A stretch of DNA of 64,000 bases from an uncultured Caldilineaceae bacterium (GCA_951813625.1 CATOTS010000024.1:124001-188000), one strand, 5' to 3'. Positions 1 through 11,091 are shown, counted from the first letter of the stretch. The notes: generated by a model not told the origin, from the letters alone. Numbers and translations are program-made.

Positions 1-546
1 GAGCGCGCTGTCCCCTCCACCGACCACGACCAGCTCTTTGCCGCGGAAAAAGAAGCCGTCACAGGTCGCGCAGTAGCTAACGCCCTTGCCAGTGTACTCC
101 TGCTCTCCAGGTACTTCCAGGAAACGCGGTCGGGCCCCCGTGCAAAGGATCAAGGACTTGGTCTTGTACTCCTTGCCCTGCGCAGTCCGCACGGCAAAGG
201 GATGCTCGTCGACGACGATCTCATTGACGTGATCGTAGGAAACCGTGCATCCGAAACGCTCTGCCTGTGCCTTGAACTTTTCGACCAGGTCCGGGCCGCT
301 CAAGCCTTCGGGAAAGCCGGGATAGTTCTCGACTTCGTAGGTTATGCTGACCTGTCCACCGTAGTCGTCGCCGGTGATCAACAATGGCTCCAGGTTCGCA
401 CGCGCGGCGTACAGCCCCGCGGTCCACCCTGCCGGTCCGCTTCCAATTACAACAACCTCGTGCAGCTTTACTTCAGCTACGGTACCGCCGTTGGGTGCGC
501 TCGCTCCGTTTGGCATCTGTGACCCATTCTGCTGCGCTTCACTCAT
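1..546 (-). CDS. trxB: Thioredoxin reductase, N-terminal 182 residues (runs off the left edge)
   Basis: This is the N-terminal part of an FAD-dependent thioredoxin reductase, the cytosolic enzyme that reduces thioredoxin with NADPH. Seen: an FAD-binding GSGPAG at residues 35-40, the redox-active Cys pair in [11 protein letters not shown] (Cys159 and Cys162), and the beginning of the NADPH-binding GGGDSA motif at the window edge. The reading frame is open to base 1, so the C-terminal half lies outside. The chosen ATG gives about 28 residues of Asn/Gly-rich N-terminal extension before the usual start of the fold, so a later start is possible. Family assignment is secure. The symbol assumes the usual low-molecular-weight type. 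Confidence 0.93.
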   Translation of the reverse strand, partial: MSEAQQNGSQMPNGASAPNGGTVAEVKLHEVVVIGSGPAGWTAGLYAARANLEPLLITGDDYGGQVSITYEVENYPGFPEGLSGPDLVEKFKAQAERFGCTVSYDHVNEIVVDEHPFAVRTAQGKEYKTKSLILCTGARPRFLEVPGEQEYTGKGVSYCATCDGFFFRGKELVVVGGGDSAL

Positions 547-779
547 GATATGACTCCTGACCTTGCTAATTGTCCCTGAAAAGTGCTGTGGAAGACGGAC
601 ACATGTGCCGTTTCAATCTGTGGCGGCGCCAATAGGCACACATCAGCGCCGTTGTCTGGCTCAATGTCGAAGAGCAAGGTCCGCCCAACAGAAAGCCTCC
701 TGAATCTATTATCGCCGTTCTTCCCCCGATGGTAAGAGGTCTGGCATCCAATTGACTCGAAGTGAAGGGATGCTGCACA
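547..779. other. Intergenic region between trxB and the VOC gene
   Basis: About 230 bases with no convincing gene. A 70-codon minus-strand frame (566-778) shows no family resemblance and no ribosome binding site. The region must hold the promoter of trxB, but I could not assign clear -35/-10 boxes. Confidence 0.4.
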
Positions 780-1163
780 CTAATACTGCGCGATCTGGAT
801 CAGGTTTCCGCATGTGTCCTTGAAAACGGCGATGGCGTAAGCTCCATAGTCCGTCGGCTCAACTGTGAACTCAACGCCTAAGCTCGCTAACCGTTCATAT
901 TCCCCTTGAATGTCATCGACGGCAAACATGGTGGCGGGAATCCCCTGCTCGAAGATTGACGCCTGGAACTGCTTAGACGCGGGGTTGGCATTGGGTTCCA
1001 AAAGGAGCTCGGTACCTTCCTGGTCTTCAGGTGATACGACCGTGAGCCATCTATATTCTCCCTGGGGAATATCAGTCTTTTTTGCGAAGCCGAGAGTGTT
1101 GGTGTAGAAGTCCAGTGCTCGCTCTTGGTCTTCAACCAAAACACTCGTCACGAAAATCCTCAT
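780..1163 (-). CDS. VOC (glyoxalase/bleomycin-resistance/dioxygenase) family protein
   Basis: A 127-residue protein of the vicinal-oxygen-chelate fold, which typically holds one metal ion between two beta-alpha-beta-beta-beta units. The N-terminal segment MRIFVTSVLVEDQERALDFY and the closing CGNLIQIAQY are typical of the one-domain glyoxalase-like subgroup with unknown substrate. The frame continues upstream to 1250, but the ATG at 1161-1163 is preceded by AGGAGAG, so I start there. It sits 37 bases after lysJ on the same strand and may be read from the same transcript. Members act as lyases, isomerases, dioxygenases or resistance proteins, so no substrate can be named. Confidence 0.85.
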   Translation of the reverse strand: MRIFVTSVLVEDQERALDFYTNTLGFAKKTDIPQGEYRWLTVVSPEDQEGTELLLEPNANPASKQFQASIFEQGIPATMFAVDDIQGEYERLASLGVEFTVEPTDYGAYAIAVFKDTCGNLIQIAQY

Positions 1164-1200
1164 GCTGCTCTCCTGTTCGTGGCCGTAGAATGCCCGTCCG

Positions 1201-2406
1201 TTAAGCCGACGAGGGCAGGGTTGACGCGATCGCTTCCACTGCAATGGCAATCTCGTCGTCGCCTATAATCAGAGGAGGAAGGAGTCGCAAGACTGTCGAG
1301 CCTGCCGGCAGGGCCAACACGCGGTGCTCTTCCATCAGGGTCTTCAAAAAGGGTACCGCCTTTGTGCGCAAGTCTATGCCGATGATCAACCCGCGACCGC
1401 GAATTTCGCGCACGACTCTGCGTCTGCCAATCGCCGACTCCAGCGCATCTCGCAAACGGCAGCCGGCCCTTTCCGCATGCTCGATCAACCCGTCGCGGTA
1501 CACGCCCAACGCGGCCACGCCGGCTGCGCAGGCCAGGGGATTGCCGCCAAAAGTGCTGCCGTGCGCGCCTGAAAATAGGCTCTCCTGCACTTCACTGGTA
1601 TAGACGACGGCCCCCATGGGGAAGCCTCCCCCGAGCCCCTTGGCAAGTGCGATGATGTCCGGTTCCAGGTTGTAGTGTTCAAAACCAAACCAGCGGCCTG
1701 TGCGTCCGAAGCCGGTCTGGACTTCGTCGATTACCAGCAGCGCGCCCCGCTCGCGGCAGAAGCGCTGGGCCGCAGCGAGAAAGTCAGCGTCGCCTACGTG
1801 GACGCCGCCTTCAGCCTGGATGACCTCAAGCACGACCGCGGCTGTACGGTCGCTGACTGCCGCATCAAGTCTATCTGAGTCGTTGAAATGAACGAACTCT
1901 ACGTCGGGCAGCAGAGGCTGGAATTTCCGCCGGTACTTTGGATTCCACGTAATCGACAGCGCGCCGACCGTTCGCCCATGAAAGCTGTTGCGCGCGGCCA
2001 CAATTTCCGTCCGGCCCGTCGCCAGCCGCGCGAACTTGATCGCTCCGTCAATCGCTTCAGCGCCGCTATTGGCAAGGAATGCCCGCGTCATATGCGGCGG
2101 CGTAACCGCGATCAACGCCTGCAGAAACGCCGCGCGCGTGTCATTGTGAAAGAAGTTCGGGCACGCGTGCAGTCGGCCCGCCTGCTCCTGCAACGCTGTC
2201 GTCAGCGCCGGGTGATTGTAGCCGAGCATTGCCACGCCCTGCGAGGAGGTCATGTCCAGGTAGCGCTGGCCTTCGCTGTCGATCATCCAACAGCCCTCGC
2301 CCGCAACCATAACCGTCTCCCCGCGGCGCGAGACTACGCCGGATTCGTATGACTGCGTATTGCGTACTGCATCTGTTGTGTCTAGCGTCTGCTCGCTCTG
2401 GACCAT
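1201..2406 (-). CDS. lysJ: [LysW]-aminoadipate/glutamate semialdehyde aminotransferase (ArgD/LysJ family)
   Basis: Class III PLP-dependent aminotransferase, 401 residues, the usual length for ArgD/LysJ. Seen: NSGAEA (113-118), SFHGRT (141-146), DEVQ (227-230) and the PLP lysine Lys256 in AKGLGGG. ArgD converts N-acetylglutamate semialdehyde to N-acetylornithine; LysJ does the equivalent step on the amino-group carrier LysW. The gene lies 18 bases downstream of a kinase with strong LysZ character, which favours LysJ. A GGGAG motif precedes the ATG. The N-terminus (residues 11-18) is encoded across a 15-base sequence that recurs between gltB and gltD, so the true N-terminus may start later. A plain argD role cannot be excluded. 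Confidence 0.85.
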   Translation of the reverse strand: MVQSEQTLDTTDAVRNTQSYESGVVSRRGETVMVAGEGCWMIDSEGQRYLDMTSSQGVAMLGYNHPALTTALQEQAGRLHACPNFFHNDTRAAFLQALIAVTPPHMTRAFLANSGAEAIDGAIKFARLATGRTEIVAARNSFHGRTVGALSITWNPKYRRKFQPLLPDVEFVHFNDSDRLDAAVSDRTAAVVLEVIQAEGGVHVGDADFLAAAQRFCRERGALLVIDEVQTGFGRTGRWFGFEHYNLEPDIIALAKGLGGGFPMGAVVYTSEVQESLFSGAHGSTFGGNPLACAAGVAALGVYRDGLIEHAERAGCRLRDALESAIGRRRVVREIRGRGLIIGIDLRTKAVPFLKTLMEEHRVLALPAGSTVLRLLPPLIIGDDEIAIAVEAIASTLPSSA

Positions 2407-2424
2407 AGCTCCCGACCAACCTGT

Positions 2425-3214
<790 letters not shown>

Positions 3215-3228
<14 letters not shown>

Positions 3229-4312
3229 TCCCGACAATCTCGCTGATCTTCTCTTCCACCTCGCCCACTTCACCGGGGTCGAGTGTACCCAAATGGTACT
3301 CGCAGCGCCACTCAGCGCCTCCAGCCAGTTCTTTCACATGCCCCAGTTCTCGCTCGGCCACCCTGCCTTCGGCTCCGGCGGTTGCGGGCAGAACCAAACC
3401 CAGCGCGTCCTGGTCCGGCGTCCGGCTTATCCAGCGGACGCCCACGGGTAGCTGCTGGGGGCGGTGCCGCACGTAGTCGGCGCTGCCGTCAGGATGCACC
3501 TGCATGGTGTGGGCCCACCCGTCCGCATCGGCCCTGTAATCTATGTTGAAGACGATTTCAGGGTCGAAGGAGAGAGATTCGTCAAGCAAATGATGTTCCT
3601 CCGGTTCCTCGGCCAACCGTCGGAGAAACTTCACGTAGCCGGGACCCGGGCTGACATGGCTGGGAATGCTCCCCCGCACGCGCACCGTTTCCGGCGAAGC
3701 CTGCGCGCTGTATACGAGCCGGCCGCCGTTGACCGGCCGGTAGTTCGCGTGTCCCATATACATAAACTCCATCGGCGTCGCTTTGCAATTTCGGCAGACC
3801 AGGGAAACGTGAACTTCCTTTGCGCCGGCATAGAGCTTGACCAACGGCCAAGCCGTGTAGTTATACAGGAAAGCAACCGTGTGCTGGTATTGGCCTCCCA
3901 ATCCGATGTACTCTCCACCTTCGTCTTCACCAAGAACGAGCCAGGCCTGTTGAAAAACGGCGTTCGGCAACTCCCCGTGTAGTGGGTGATCGTCCTCTTC
4001 GGTTGGAACGCCCATCGCTGTAAACCCGCAATGCAACAGAAATCCTCCGTACGTCCGCACGTACTCAGTAGTCGGGTACGGCTGGCTGAACATCGATTTC
4101 ATGGTAACGTTTCGCCCGCCAAAAGTAGCCGACCAGATCTGCTGTCCCTGAAAGGGCAGCATCACCAGCTCACTGGCGCCGTTCGTCAGCAGCACTGCCT
4201 CGACGCCGCTATCATAGCGAAATAGTGAAGCGCGCAGGTCCCCGCCTTCAAGGAATGGCCGCCTCTTTTCGGAAAAGAATTGGCGCTGCAAATCCACTCT
4301 AACAGGCTTCAT
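3215..4312 (-). CDS. DUF4432 family, aldose-1-epimerase-like protein
   Basis: About 365 residues with the beta-sandwich sugar-mutarotase style sequence of DUF4432 proteins: GASELVMLPFQGQQIWSATF near the N-terminus, then HCGFTAMGVPTEEDDHPLHG with conserved histidines, and a mid-protein MYMGHANYRPVNGG. Members are thought to bind carbohydrate, and the reaction is unknown. The frame is open to an ATG at 4367-4369, but the ATG at 4310-4312 begins a more family-like N-terminus and has GGGA upstream; the longer form (384 residues) remains possible. It overlaps the start of lysZ by 14 bases although no metabolic link is obvious. Confidence 0.75.
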
Positions 4313-4439
4313 GAAACGTGTCCCGTTTCTGAAAATCCCGGCGCGGCTCGAACTGAATTCGCCGGACATTTACAGTTGTCAATACCGGCGAATGGTATCA
4401 CGATAAGGCAGGTTTGAAAAGGTGAAGACATGCTGGCTA

Positions 4440-4448
4440 TGCTATAAT
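4440..4448 (+). promoter_or_regulatory. Extended -10 promoter element ahead of the TrkA-type gene
   Basis: The sequence TGCTATAAT is a perfect extended -10 box (TGn followed by TATAAT) in the divergent region between the DUF4432 gene and the K+ regulator gene. A TTGAAA lies at 4414-4419 but the spacing (23) is too long for a standard -35, so recognition would rest on the extended -10. Transcription from about 4455 would leave a leader of about 160 bases. Confidence 0.45.
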
Positions 4449-4614
4449 GCAGCCACATTGGGAAGTGACATAAACTTCGCCGTCCGCACTGTTTTCCTAT
4501 GGAAAGATGTAAGGATGGCTGAAGCAGTGGTCAGTATGTGTATTGCAGCAGTTAGGCCCACTGGCCGGACAGGTACTCGATGGCCTCTGAGAATCCACTG
4601 TCAAGGAGCATGTA

Positions 4615-5403
4615 GTGTCGCTGGCCCGCTGGCTCGGCCGTCTGTTCCGGCGCGTCTCTCCGCTGTCAGCGCAAGAAGCCGCGCAGTCCCCTGATTCTGG
4701 CGTAAGCACAGAGGGAAACGGAAGTGCGCCGCCTTCCCCCTTCACCCGTAAGCGCCGCGAATCGGAATTCGTTGTTGTCGGATTGGGGCGCTTTGGGACG
4801 GCAGTGGCGACGACGCTTGTGGAGCACGGCTGCACCGTTCTGGCTATCGACTCGGACCACGAACGCGTACAAGCACTGAGCGGGGAGTTGCCCCACGTGG
4901 TCCAGTTGGACGCAACCAACATTGACGCGCTGCGCCAGGTCGGAGTGGAAACCTTCGATACCGGCCTGGTCTGCATCGGAACCGACTTTGAAAACAATCT
5001 GCTTGCAACAGTGCTCCTGCGCCAATTGGGTGTGCAGCGGGTGATTACGAAGGCGCTAACCGTCACGCAACGCGAGATCCTGCTGAAGGTGGGCGCGCAC
5101 GAAGTAATTCTGCCCGAACACGAGGCCGGCAGAAGGCTTGGCCGTAAGATGGCAATCGATCATCTTGTCGATTACCTTGAAGTGAGCAACGACGTGGGCG
5201 TCGTGGAGCTCCTTGCGCCCCCCAGCACGTGGGAACATTCACTGGAGGAACTCAGCCTGCGCCAACGTTACGAACTTACAGTCATCGCCGTTCGCCGCGG
5301 CGATGACCTGATCGTAAGTCCTAGCGCCGCCTTCCGTATCAAAGAAGAAGATATCATAGTCGTATTAGGCCGAATGGAGGACGCGGAGCGTCTTCGTCAG
5401 TGA
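4615..5403 (+). CDS. TrkA/KtrA-type K+ channel regulatory subunit (RCK domain)
   Basis: A 262-residue cytosolic regulator with an RCK_N Rossmann domain (VVVGLGRFGTAVATTLVEHG, the GxGxxG nucleotide loop) from about residue 50 to 170 and an RCK_C domain at the C-terminus ending in EEDIIVVLGRMEDAERL. Such proteins gate TrkH/KtrB potassium channels in response to nucleotide binding. It carries a 45-residue low-complexity N-terminal extension. The start is GTG at 4615, six bases after AAGGAG, which is convincing. No membrane partner gene lies nearby, so the channel is encoded elsewhere. Only 45 bases separate it from hisD, so the his genes may be co-transcribed. Confidence 0.9.
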   Translation: MSLARWLGRLFRRVSPLSAQEAAQSPDSGVSTEGNGSAPPSPFTRKRRESEFVVVGLGRFGTAVATTLVEHGCTVLAIDSDHERVQALSGELPHVVQLDATNIDALRQVGVETFDTGLVCIGTDFENNLLATVLLRQLGVQRVITKALTVTQREILLKVGAHEVILPEHEAGRRLGRKMAIDHLVDYLEVSNDVGVVELLAPPSTWEHSLEELSLRQRYELTVIAVRRGDDLIVSPSAAFRIKEEDIIVVLGRMEDAERLRQ

Positions 5404-5448
5404 GCAGGCCGCTCAGCTCTCCGACCGCAACCCGCCCCAATCAGATCC

Positions 5449-6810
5449 ATGACACCTGAATTCCCCATCCTCGATCCTGACTCCGCCCGGCGATCGATTC
5501 TTCGGCGACAGCCGTGGGACGCGTTCGAGGTTCCGGAGCAGATGTTGGACGCCAATGAACGCATATTCGGCCAGCGCATCGGTCCGGATGAAGGGGTGCG
5601 CCGCATCCTGGCCGACGTACGCGCACGCGGCGACGCCGCCGTGCACGATTGGACCCTAAAGTTGGACGGCGTACGCCAAGACGATCTGCGCGTCGATCCA
5701 GAGACCGTTCTGCGTTCTTCTGCAGAAGTTGGCCCCGATGTCTACGACGCGCTTGTTCTGGCCGCCGAGCGGATCGAGCGATTTCACAGCAGACAGCCCA
5801 GCCAAAGCTGGATCCAGAACGACGAGGAGGGCACGGTCGGCCAGCTGGTACGCCCAATTGACAGCGTGGGCATCTACGTGCCCGGCGGCACAGCGCCCTT
5901 GCCGAGCACCCTTCTGATGACGGCAATTCCGGCGCGCGTGGCCAACGTGCGCGAGATTATCGTCGTAACGCCGCCCCAGAGAGAGACTGGCATGCCGAGT
6001 AGCGTTACCCTGGCTGCAGCCGCAGTGGCGCGCGTCGACGCAGTCTACACAGCCGGCGGCGCGCAGGCTATCGCTGCGCTCGCCTTCGGCACAGAGACGA
6101 TTCCGGCCGTCGACAAGATCTGCGGTCCTGGAAGCCTGTTCGTCACCTTGGCGAAGCGGCAACTGTATGGCCTTGTCGGTATCGACGGACTGCCCGGTCC
6201 GACCGAGACGGTTATTGTCGCCGACGGCGCCGCCGATCCTGAGCTGGCGGCGTCCGACCTGCTAGCGCAGGCGGAACACGACGTGCTGGCCAGCGCCGTG
6301 CTGCTAACACCCAGTCGGACGCTGGCTCAGAAGGTGCAGGCTGCCGTACATGCCCAGCTGGAGGAGTTGGAACGGGCATCGATTGCCGGTGCTACCTTCG
6401 CCCGCAGCGCCGGCATCGTCGTCACCGAGACGCTGCCGCACGCCCTTTCCCTTGCCAACGAATACGCGCCCGAGCACCTCTGTCTCTTGGTCGAGGACCC
6501 GTGGCGATGGGTCGACCATGTTCAAAACGCCGGCGGGCTTTTCCTGGGCGAACGCAGCTTTGAGGTGTTGGGCGACTATACGGCGGGACCGAGCCACGTG
6601 ATGCCGACAGGCGGTACCGCCCGCTTTGCCAGTCCCGTAAACGTGACCGACTTCGTCAAGCTGATCAGCATTATCGGACTCAATGAGAACGCGTTGGAAG
6701 CAATCGGTCCGGCCGCCGAGACACTTGCCCGCACTGAAGGTCTGGGAGGACACGCCGCGGCCGTGCGCAGGCGCCTCGACAGCCAATCGCAACGAGAGGA
6801 CCAACTCTGA
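5449..6810 (+). CDS. hisD: Histidinol dehydrogenase
   Basis: Catalyses the last two oxidations of histidine synthesis, L-histidinol to L-histidine, with two NAD+ and a catalytic zinc. The 453-residue length is slightly above the usual 430-440. Seen: the catalytic Glu342-His343 pair in EYAPEHLCL, and the expected zinc ligands Gln274 and His277 in AQAEHD, Asp376 in GDYTAGPSH and His435 in GLGGHAAAV. The [13 protein letters not shown] segment is also typical. The ribosome site before the ATG is weak. hisC follows after two bases, forming a hisDC pair. Confidence 0.97.
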   Translation: MTPEFPILDPDSARRSILRRQPWDAFEVPEQMLDANERIFGQRIGPDEGVRRILADVRARGDAAVHDWTLKLDGVRQDDLRVDPETVLRSSAEVGPDVYDALVLAAERIERFHSRQPSQSWIQNDEEGTVGQLVRPIDSVGIYVPGGTAPLPSTLLMTAIPARVANVREIIVVTPPQRETGMPSSVTLAAAAVARVDAVYTAGGAQAIAALAFGTETIPAVDKICGPGSLFVTLAKRQLYGLVGIDGLPGPTETVIVADGAADPELAASDLLAQAEHDVLASAVLLTPSRTLAQKVQAAVHAQLEELERASIAGATFARSAGIVVTETLPHALSLANEYAPEHLCLLVEDPWRWVDHVQNAGGLFLGERSFEVLGDYTAGPSHVMPTGGTARFASPVNVTDFVKLISIIGLNENALEAIGPAAETLARTEGLGGHAAAVRRRLDSQSQREDQL

Positions 6811-6812
6811 AG

Positions 6813-8009
6813 ATGGATGCAGCCAAGATGCAATCATTGCTCAACCCGCTACTTGCGGAGTTGGAGGAATATACGCCGATTCAGCCTTTCGAAGTGCTGA
6901 GCCGCAGGCTGGGCATTCCGGCCTCGGAGATTGTCAAGCTCGACGCCAATGAAAACCCCTACGGCCCGCATCCGGCGGTTGCCGAGGCGCTGGCCGAGTA
7001 CGCCTACTACCACATCTACCCGGACCCGCAGCAGACCGAACTGCGCGAAGCGCTCGCCGAGCACTTGGAATCAGAGCAGAGGGATGTCGGCAGCGAACAG
7101 GATGGCACTGGCGGCGCGACGACCGCAAAAGTGCCGGTCGAACAAATCCTGGCAACCCACGGGCTGGATGAGCTCTTAGACAACCTTTGTCGTCTCTTTC
7201 TTGTTCCCGGCGATACCGTCATAAACGTTCCTCCCACCTTCGGGATGTACAGCTTCGACGCCAAGCTGGTAGGCGGAAAAGTGATCGAGGTCTGGCGAGG
7301 TGAGGGATTCCACGCAGACGTCGATGCCATCTGCGGGCTTGTCGACAGTGAGTCGAATGCGGTTGGGCAGTCCCCCCCGAAGCTGCTTTTCCTGACTTCC
7401 CCCAACAATCCGACCGGAACATGGCTGCCGGACGAGGACTTGCTGCGACTGCTCGAGTTGCCGCTGATGGTTGTGCTGGATGAAGCCTATGTGGAATTTG
7501 CCAAGGAGAATAGCCGCGCGCCCTGGGTGACGCAACACGACAATCTGATCGTCCTGCGCACCTTTTCAAAGTCGGCCGGCATCGCCGGACTACGACTGGG
7601 CTATGGGGTTGTCCCCGCGTGGCTGATGCCCTATCTGTGGAGCTTCAAGCAGCCATATAACGTCAATGTCGCCGCCACAGTTGCCGGTCTGGCCAGCCTG
7701 AAGCAGGCAGAAGCGATGAACTCGATAGTGAAGAAAATCAGGTCCGAGAGAGATCGGCTCTTTCAGGCTCTGCTGGCCGTTCCTTACCTCTCTCCCTACC
7801 CCTCGAACGCCAACTTTGTCCTCTGTGCCGTGACAGGCTTCCGCAGCAGTGGCGAAGGCGACGCAGCCGCGCTCAAGCTTGCTCTCGAAGAAAAGGGCAT
7901 CCTCGTCCGCTACTACCAGAAGCCCGGCCTCCAAAACTGCATCCGCATTTCCGTTGGGCGTCCTGAACAGACCGACAGATTGATGGAAGAGCTCCGCGGG
8001 CTTTCCTGA
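6813..8009 (+). CDS. hisC: Histidinol-phosphate aminotransferase
   Basis: Class II PLP aminotransferase of 398 residues that converts imidazole-acetol phosphate and glutamate to histidinol phosphate. Seen: [10 protein letters not shown] near the N-terminus, SPNNPTG (196-202), DEAY (223-226) and the PLP lysine Lys253 in [22 protein letters not shown] precedes the ATG, which lies two bases after the hisD stop. An unusual hydrophilic insertion at about residues 88-107, rich in Gln, Gly and Thr, separates the small domain from the PLP domain and makes the protein longer than most HisC. No further his gene follows, so the pathway is split over the genome. Confidence 0.95.
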   Translation: MDAAKMQSLLNPLLAELEEYTPIQPFEVLSRRLGIPASEIVKLDANENPYGPHPAVAEALAEYAYYHIYPDPQQTELREALAEHLESEQRDVGSEQDGTGGATTAKVPVEQILATHGLDELLDNLCRLFLVPGDTVINVPPTFGMYSFDAKLVGGKVIEVWRGEGFHADVDAICGLVDSESNAVGQSPPKLLFLTSPNNPTGTWLPDEDLLRLLELPLMVVLDEAYVEFAKENSRAPWVTQHDNLIVLRTFSKSAGIAGLRLGYGVVPAWLMPYLWSFKQPYNVNVAATVAGLASLKQAEAMNSIVKKIRSERDRLFQALLAVPYLSPYPSNANFVLCAVTGFRSSGEGDAAALKLALEEKGILVRYYQKPGLQNCIRISVGRPEQTDRLMEELRGLS

Positions 8010-8356
8010 ACCGTTTCCCACAAGCAGGCCTGACGGAACCGATCCTTCAGCCCGTTCGCCGAACCGCCAACTCCCGGTACACAGAAAGAAAAAACTTTAG
8101 CTGCCTGCGAAACAACATGGCAGCCTGAACTTCGACCCGACAAATGTCAATTGTCAGGTCTCTTGTTGCCCACGGGCCAAAGATGCATTGCGCCTGTGCG
8201 AGGATAGGGGGGCGACGCACAGCCGGCAATCATCCTCACCAGAAGGGCTCACCAACTGAACAGGCCGCCTGGACCACTACTCGGAGCGGCCCCACAGAGC
8301 TGGAATTGCTGTCTTGCTCACAGACGACCGCGGCGTTATGCGGCACCATTGTGGGA
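8010..8356. other. Gene-free region upstream of the LuxR-type regulator
   Basis: About 350 bases. The regulator frame is open back to 8144, but the extra 71 residues are basic and low in family character, so I treat them as leader. I see no clear promoter pair, repeat or RNA gene here. Confidence 0.35.
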
Positions 8357-9007
8357 ATGGAGGACTTTAGAGGCATTCCCCTCAATGTACTCGTCTTAGC
8401 AGCCGATCAGCTAACCCTGGGTGGGTTAACCGCTATCCTAGAGCAAGAGGCGGCTGTATCGGTTGTAGCGTTGGAGTCTTCGGCACAGATGACCCGGGCC
8501 ATGGGTTCCAATGCAGATGTCCTGCTGTGGGTAGCGGACTTGGATGCCTTGGCAAACGGCCGTGCTGACGATGGGGCAGTTGTAAGTGAACTGATCGAGG
8601 AGGGCATGCCGGTCGTCGCCATACTGCCGGACGACGATTTTGAAGGGTACGTTCGTCGGATCGGGGTTGCCGGTATCCTCTCGCGCGCTGTCAAGCCGCG
8701 AACACTGCGCGTCGCCCTTCTTGCCGCGGCAGAAGGTCTGATGGTGACAGACCCAGCCCTGGCGGAGTCGCAGCCAACCCCCTTTTCTCCATCCCAGCAG
8801 CAGGTGCAGGTGCCCCTCACGTCCAGGGAAATGGAGGTCCTGCCCCTTCTTGCCGAAGGGTTGACCAACCGCGCAATAGGCTCTCGTCTGGGGATCAGCG
8901 CCAACACGGCCAAGTTTCACGTGCAGGCGGTCCTTGCAAAACTTGGTGTAAGTAGCCGTACCGAGGCCGTCGTTCAGGCCGCCCGGCTGGGTCTGCTCAC
9001 TCTCTGA
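8357..9007 (+). CDS. NarL/FixJ (LuxR) type regulator with a degenerate receiver domain
   Basis: About 216 residues: a receiver-like N-terminal domain (about 8-125), a Gln/Pro-rich linker, and a C-terminal LuxR helix-turn-helix (about 148-210) with LTSREMEVLPLLAEGLTNRA and GISANTAKFHVQAVLAKLGV. The DNA-binding half is fully conserved. The receiver half lacks the usual acidic pair (AADQ instead of xDDH), has Trp/Val where the phosphorylated Asp normally stands (ADVLLWVAD) and lacks the conserved Lys, so it probably is not controlled by phosphorylation. The start is uncertain: ATG 8357 or the in-frame GTG 8351, neither with a good ribosome site. No histidine kinase is adjacent. Confidence 0.85.
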   Translation: MEDFRGIPLNVLVLAADQLTLGGLTAILEQEAAVSVVALESSAQMTRAMGSNADVLLWVADLDALANGRADDGAVVSELIEEGMPVVAILPDDDFEGYVRRIGVAGILSRAVKPRTLRVALLAAAEGLMVTDPALAESQPTPFSPSQQQVQVPLTSREMEVLPLLAEGLTNRAIGSRLGISANTAKFHVQAVLAKLGVSSRTEAVVQAARLGLLTL

Positions 9008-9206
9008 CCTCCAGGACCACAAGGGCGCGACCCTTACTAGACCACCCTCCGAAACTTCGTCCCATCTACTACCCGATCTGACGGGAGTCAACTATCCGCT
9101 CAGCGGATGCGAGCAAACGCGCGACGCTCTATTCTAAGGGCACGGTTGTCTATTGAGGCTACACTCGTCAGGGTTTCATACGTCTTGCCCAGAAAGGAGC
9201 CAAGCG

Positions 9207-10103
9207 ATGTCAGCAGAGTTGAAAGCGATCAGCGAAGGCATGGCCGCCCTCGTCAATTCAGCCGAAGGGTCCGTCGTCCAGGTGGACGCACGCCGGCGTT
9301 ACCCGGCCAGCGGAATCGTCTGGTCGGAAGAAGGTGTGATCGTTACCGCGAACCACGTTGTAAGAAGAGAAAGCGTTCAGATTGGCCTGTTCAACGGCAA
9401 TAGATTGGAGGCGCAGGTCATCGGACGCGATCCCGGGATAGACATCGCTGTGCTGAGAGCGGATGGGGTAGGACCTTCCGACATCGGCTGGCTGCCGGAA
9501 GCTGAGATGAGAGTCGGTTCGTTCGTATTGGCGCTTGGCCGTCCCGAGCAAACTCTTCAAGCTTCCTTTGGCATTCTCGGCATCATCGGCGGGGCATGGC
9601 GCGTTCCAGGAGGAGGACAGGCCAGCAGCTACGTGCGGCCCGACCTGGTGATGTACCCTGGCTTTTCCGGCGGTCCGATTCTTGGAGTGGATGGCCGGAT
9701 CGTAGGCATGGCGACATCTGCTTTTGGGCGGGAGGGGGGCATCGCCCTCACCAAGTCGACAGTTGGGCCGGTGGTCGCCAATCTGATTCAGCATGGGTCG
9801 ATTCGGAGGGCCTACTTGGGTGTCGGCGCCCAAACCGTGATGCTTCCCGCAAGCACGGTAGAAGAAACAGGCCAAGAATCAGGAGTACTGCTCAACTCGG
9901 TAGAGGCCGAAAGCCCCGCCGAGCGCGGCGGGCTCGTTGTTGGCGACATACTTATCTCTCTTGACGGCGAACCTGTCCGAGATCCCGGCGACCTGGCACT
10001 AGCTCTCCGCGGCAACCATGCGGACAAGGAGGTGCGCCTTCAGATCCTTCGCGGTGGCGCGCCGCATGAGTTATTGGTCGTTCTAGCCACGAGTGAGGAG
10101 TGA
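9207..10103 (+). CDS. Trypsin-like serine protease with PDZ domain (HtrA/S1C-like), no export signal
   Basis: A 298-residue S1C-type protease. The triad is visible: His50 in VTANHVV, Asp79 in PGIDIAVLRAD and Ser154 in PGFSGGPIL (the usual motif is GNSGGP, so Asn is replaced by Phe). A PDZ domain follows (about 205-295), with GVLLNSVEAESPAERGGLVV typical of DegP/DegQ. No signal peptide or membrane segment is present, so it should act in the cytosol. The ATG at 9207 follows AAAGGAG by seven bases. Seven bases after its stop begins an ABC exporter ATPase gene, so the three genes look like one operon. Confidence 0.9.
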   Translation: MSAELKAISEGMAALVNSAEGSVVQVDARRRYPASGIVWSEEGVIVTANHVVRRESVQIGLFNGNRLEAQVIGRDPGIDIAVLRADGVGPSDIGWLPEAEMRVGSFVLALGRPEQTLQASFGILGIIGGAWRVPGGGQASSYVRPDLVMYPGFSGGPILGVDGRIVGMATSAFGREGGIALTKSTVGPVVANLIQHGSIRRAYLGVGAQTVMLPASTVEETGQESGVLLNSVEAESPAERGGLVVGDILISLDGEPVRDPGDLALALRGNHADKEVRLQILRGGAPHELLVVLATSEE

Positions 10104-10110
10104 AAGGGAA

Positions 10111-11091
10111 ATGTCAGGCGAATTCGCTGTAGAGACAAGATCACTTACCCGTAGTTTTGGCGAGGTCAGGGCAGTAGCGGAGGTTGACCTCGCCGTGCCC
10201 AGAGGCGAAATCTATGGCTTCCTTGGCCCGAACGGCGCCGGCAAGACCACTGTCGTAAGAATGTTGACGACGCTGCTGCTGCCGACAAGCGGGTTGGCCC
10301 TGGTTGCTGGGCACGACATATCCGGCGAGCCTAATGCTGTCAGAATGAGCGTGGGGGCTGCGCTCCAGGAAGCAGCCCTCGACAACAAGCAGACAGGGCG
10401 TGAACTACTGGAGCTTCAGGCGCGTCTTTACGGGCTCAAAGGCAAGGCCATCAGGCAACGCATCGAGTACCTGGAAGGTTTGGTTGACATCGGGGAAGCC
10501 CTGGACCGCCGCATCGGTACATATTCCGGCGGCATGAAGAGAAGGCTGGACCTGGCTGCCGCCTTGATTCACGACCCGCAGATCCTGTTCCTGGACGAGC
10601 CCACGACAGGGCTTGACCCCATCAGCCGCGTCAAGGTCTGGGATGAAGTCCGCCGCGTCAACCGCGAAGAAGGGGTCACTATCTTCCTGACAACCCAGTA
10701 CCTGGAGGAAGCTGACCTCCTTGCCGACCGGGTTGGCATTATCGAACAGGGGAAGATCGTGGTCGAAGGCTCTCCCGCCGACTTGAAGCGCTCCGTCGGC
10801 TCTGACGTGGTCGTAGTCAGAATTGCCGGCGAAATGAATGCGACAGCTGAGGCCTGCCGGCAGATCAAGGGCGTCGAGAGCGTTGAGGTCCACGGTCAGG
10901 AGATGACACTGAGCGTTGGCGAGGGTTCTAGAGTAATCGGACCGGTGGCCGTCGCACTGGATCAGTCCGGCACGATCGCCGAGGAAATCATCCTGCGCAC
11001 CGCTACGCTGGACGACGTATTTCTTCACTACACCGGCGCCCGGCTAGAGGTGGACGCAAACGTAACAAAGGAGGACGAAACGTGGCAGTGA
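10111..11091 (+). CDS. ABC transporter ATP-binding protein, DrrA-like
   Basis: A 326-residue ATPase subunit of an ABC-2 exporter. Seen: Walker A GPNGAGKT (39-46), signature YSGGMKRR (138-145), Walker B ILFLDEP (158-164), and a Q in place of the H-loop histidine in TTQYLEEAD, as known for daunorubicin-resistance DrrA proteins. The C-terminal 80 residues are the extra domain typical of this group. The ATG is preceded by AAAGGGAA. Its end overlaps the permease start by ten bases. The pair probably exports a lipophilic compound or lipid; the substrate cannot be read from the sequence. Confidence 0.93.
   Translation: MSGEFAVETRSLTRSFGEVRAVAEVDLAVPRGEIYGFLGPNGAGKTTVVRMLTTLLLPTSGLALVAGHDISGEPNAVRMSVGAALQEAALDNKQTGRELLELQARLYGLKGKAIRQRIEYLEGLVDIGEALDRRIGTYSGGMKRRLDLAAALIHDPQILFLDEPTTGLDPISRVKVWDEVRRVNREEGVTIFLTTQYLEEADLLADRVGIIEQGKIVVEGSPADLKRSVGSDVVVVRIAGEMNATAEACRQIKGVESVEVHGQEMTLSVGEGSRVIGPVAVALDQSGTIAEEIILRTATLDDVFLHYTGARLEVDANVTKEDETWQ

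Noticed and set aside
8144-8356. Longer LuxR-type regulator starting at 8144
   Set aside because: The added 71 residues are basic, low in structure and not found in the family; no ribosome site precedes 8144. It cannot be fully excluded.
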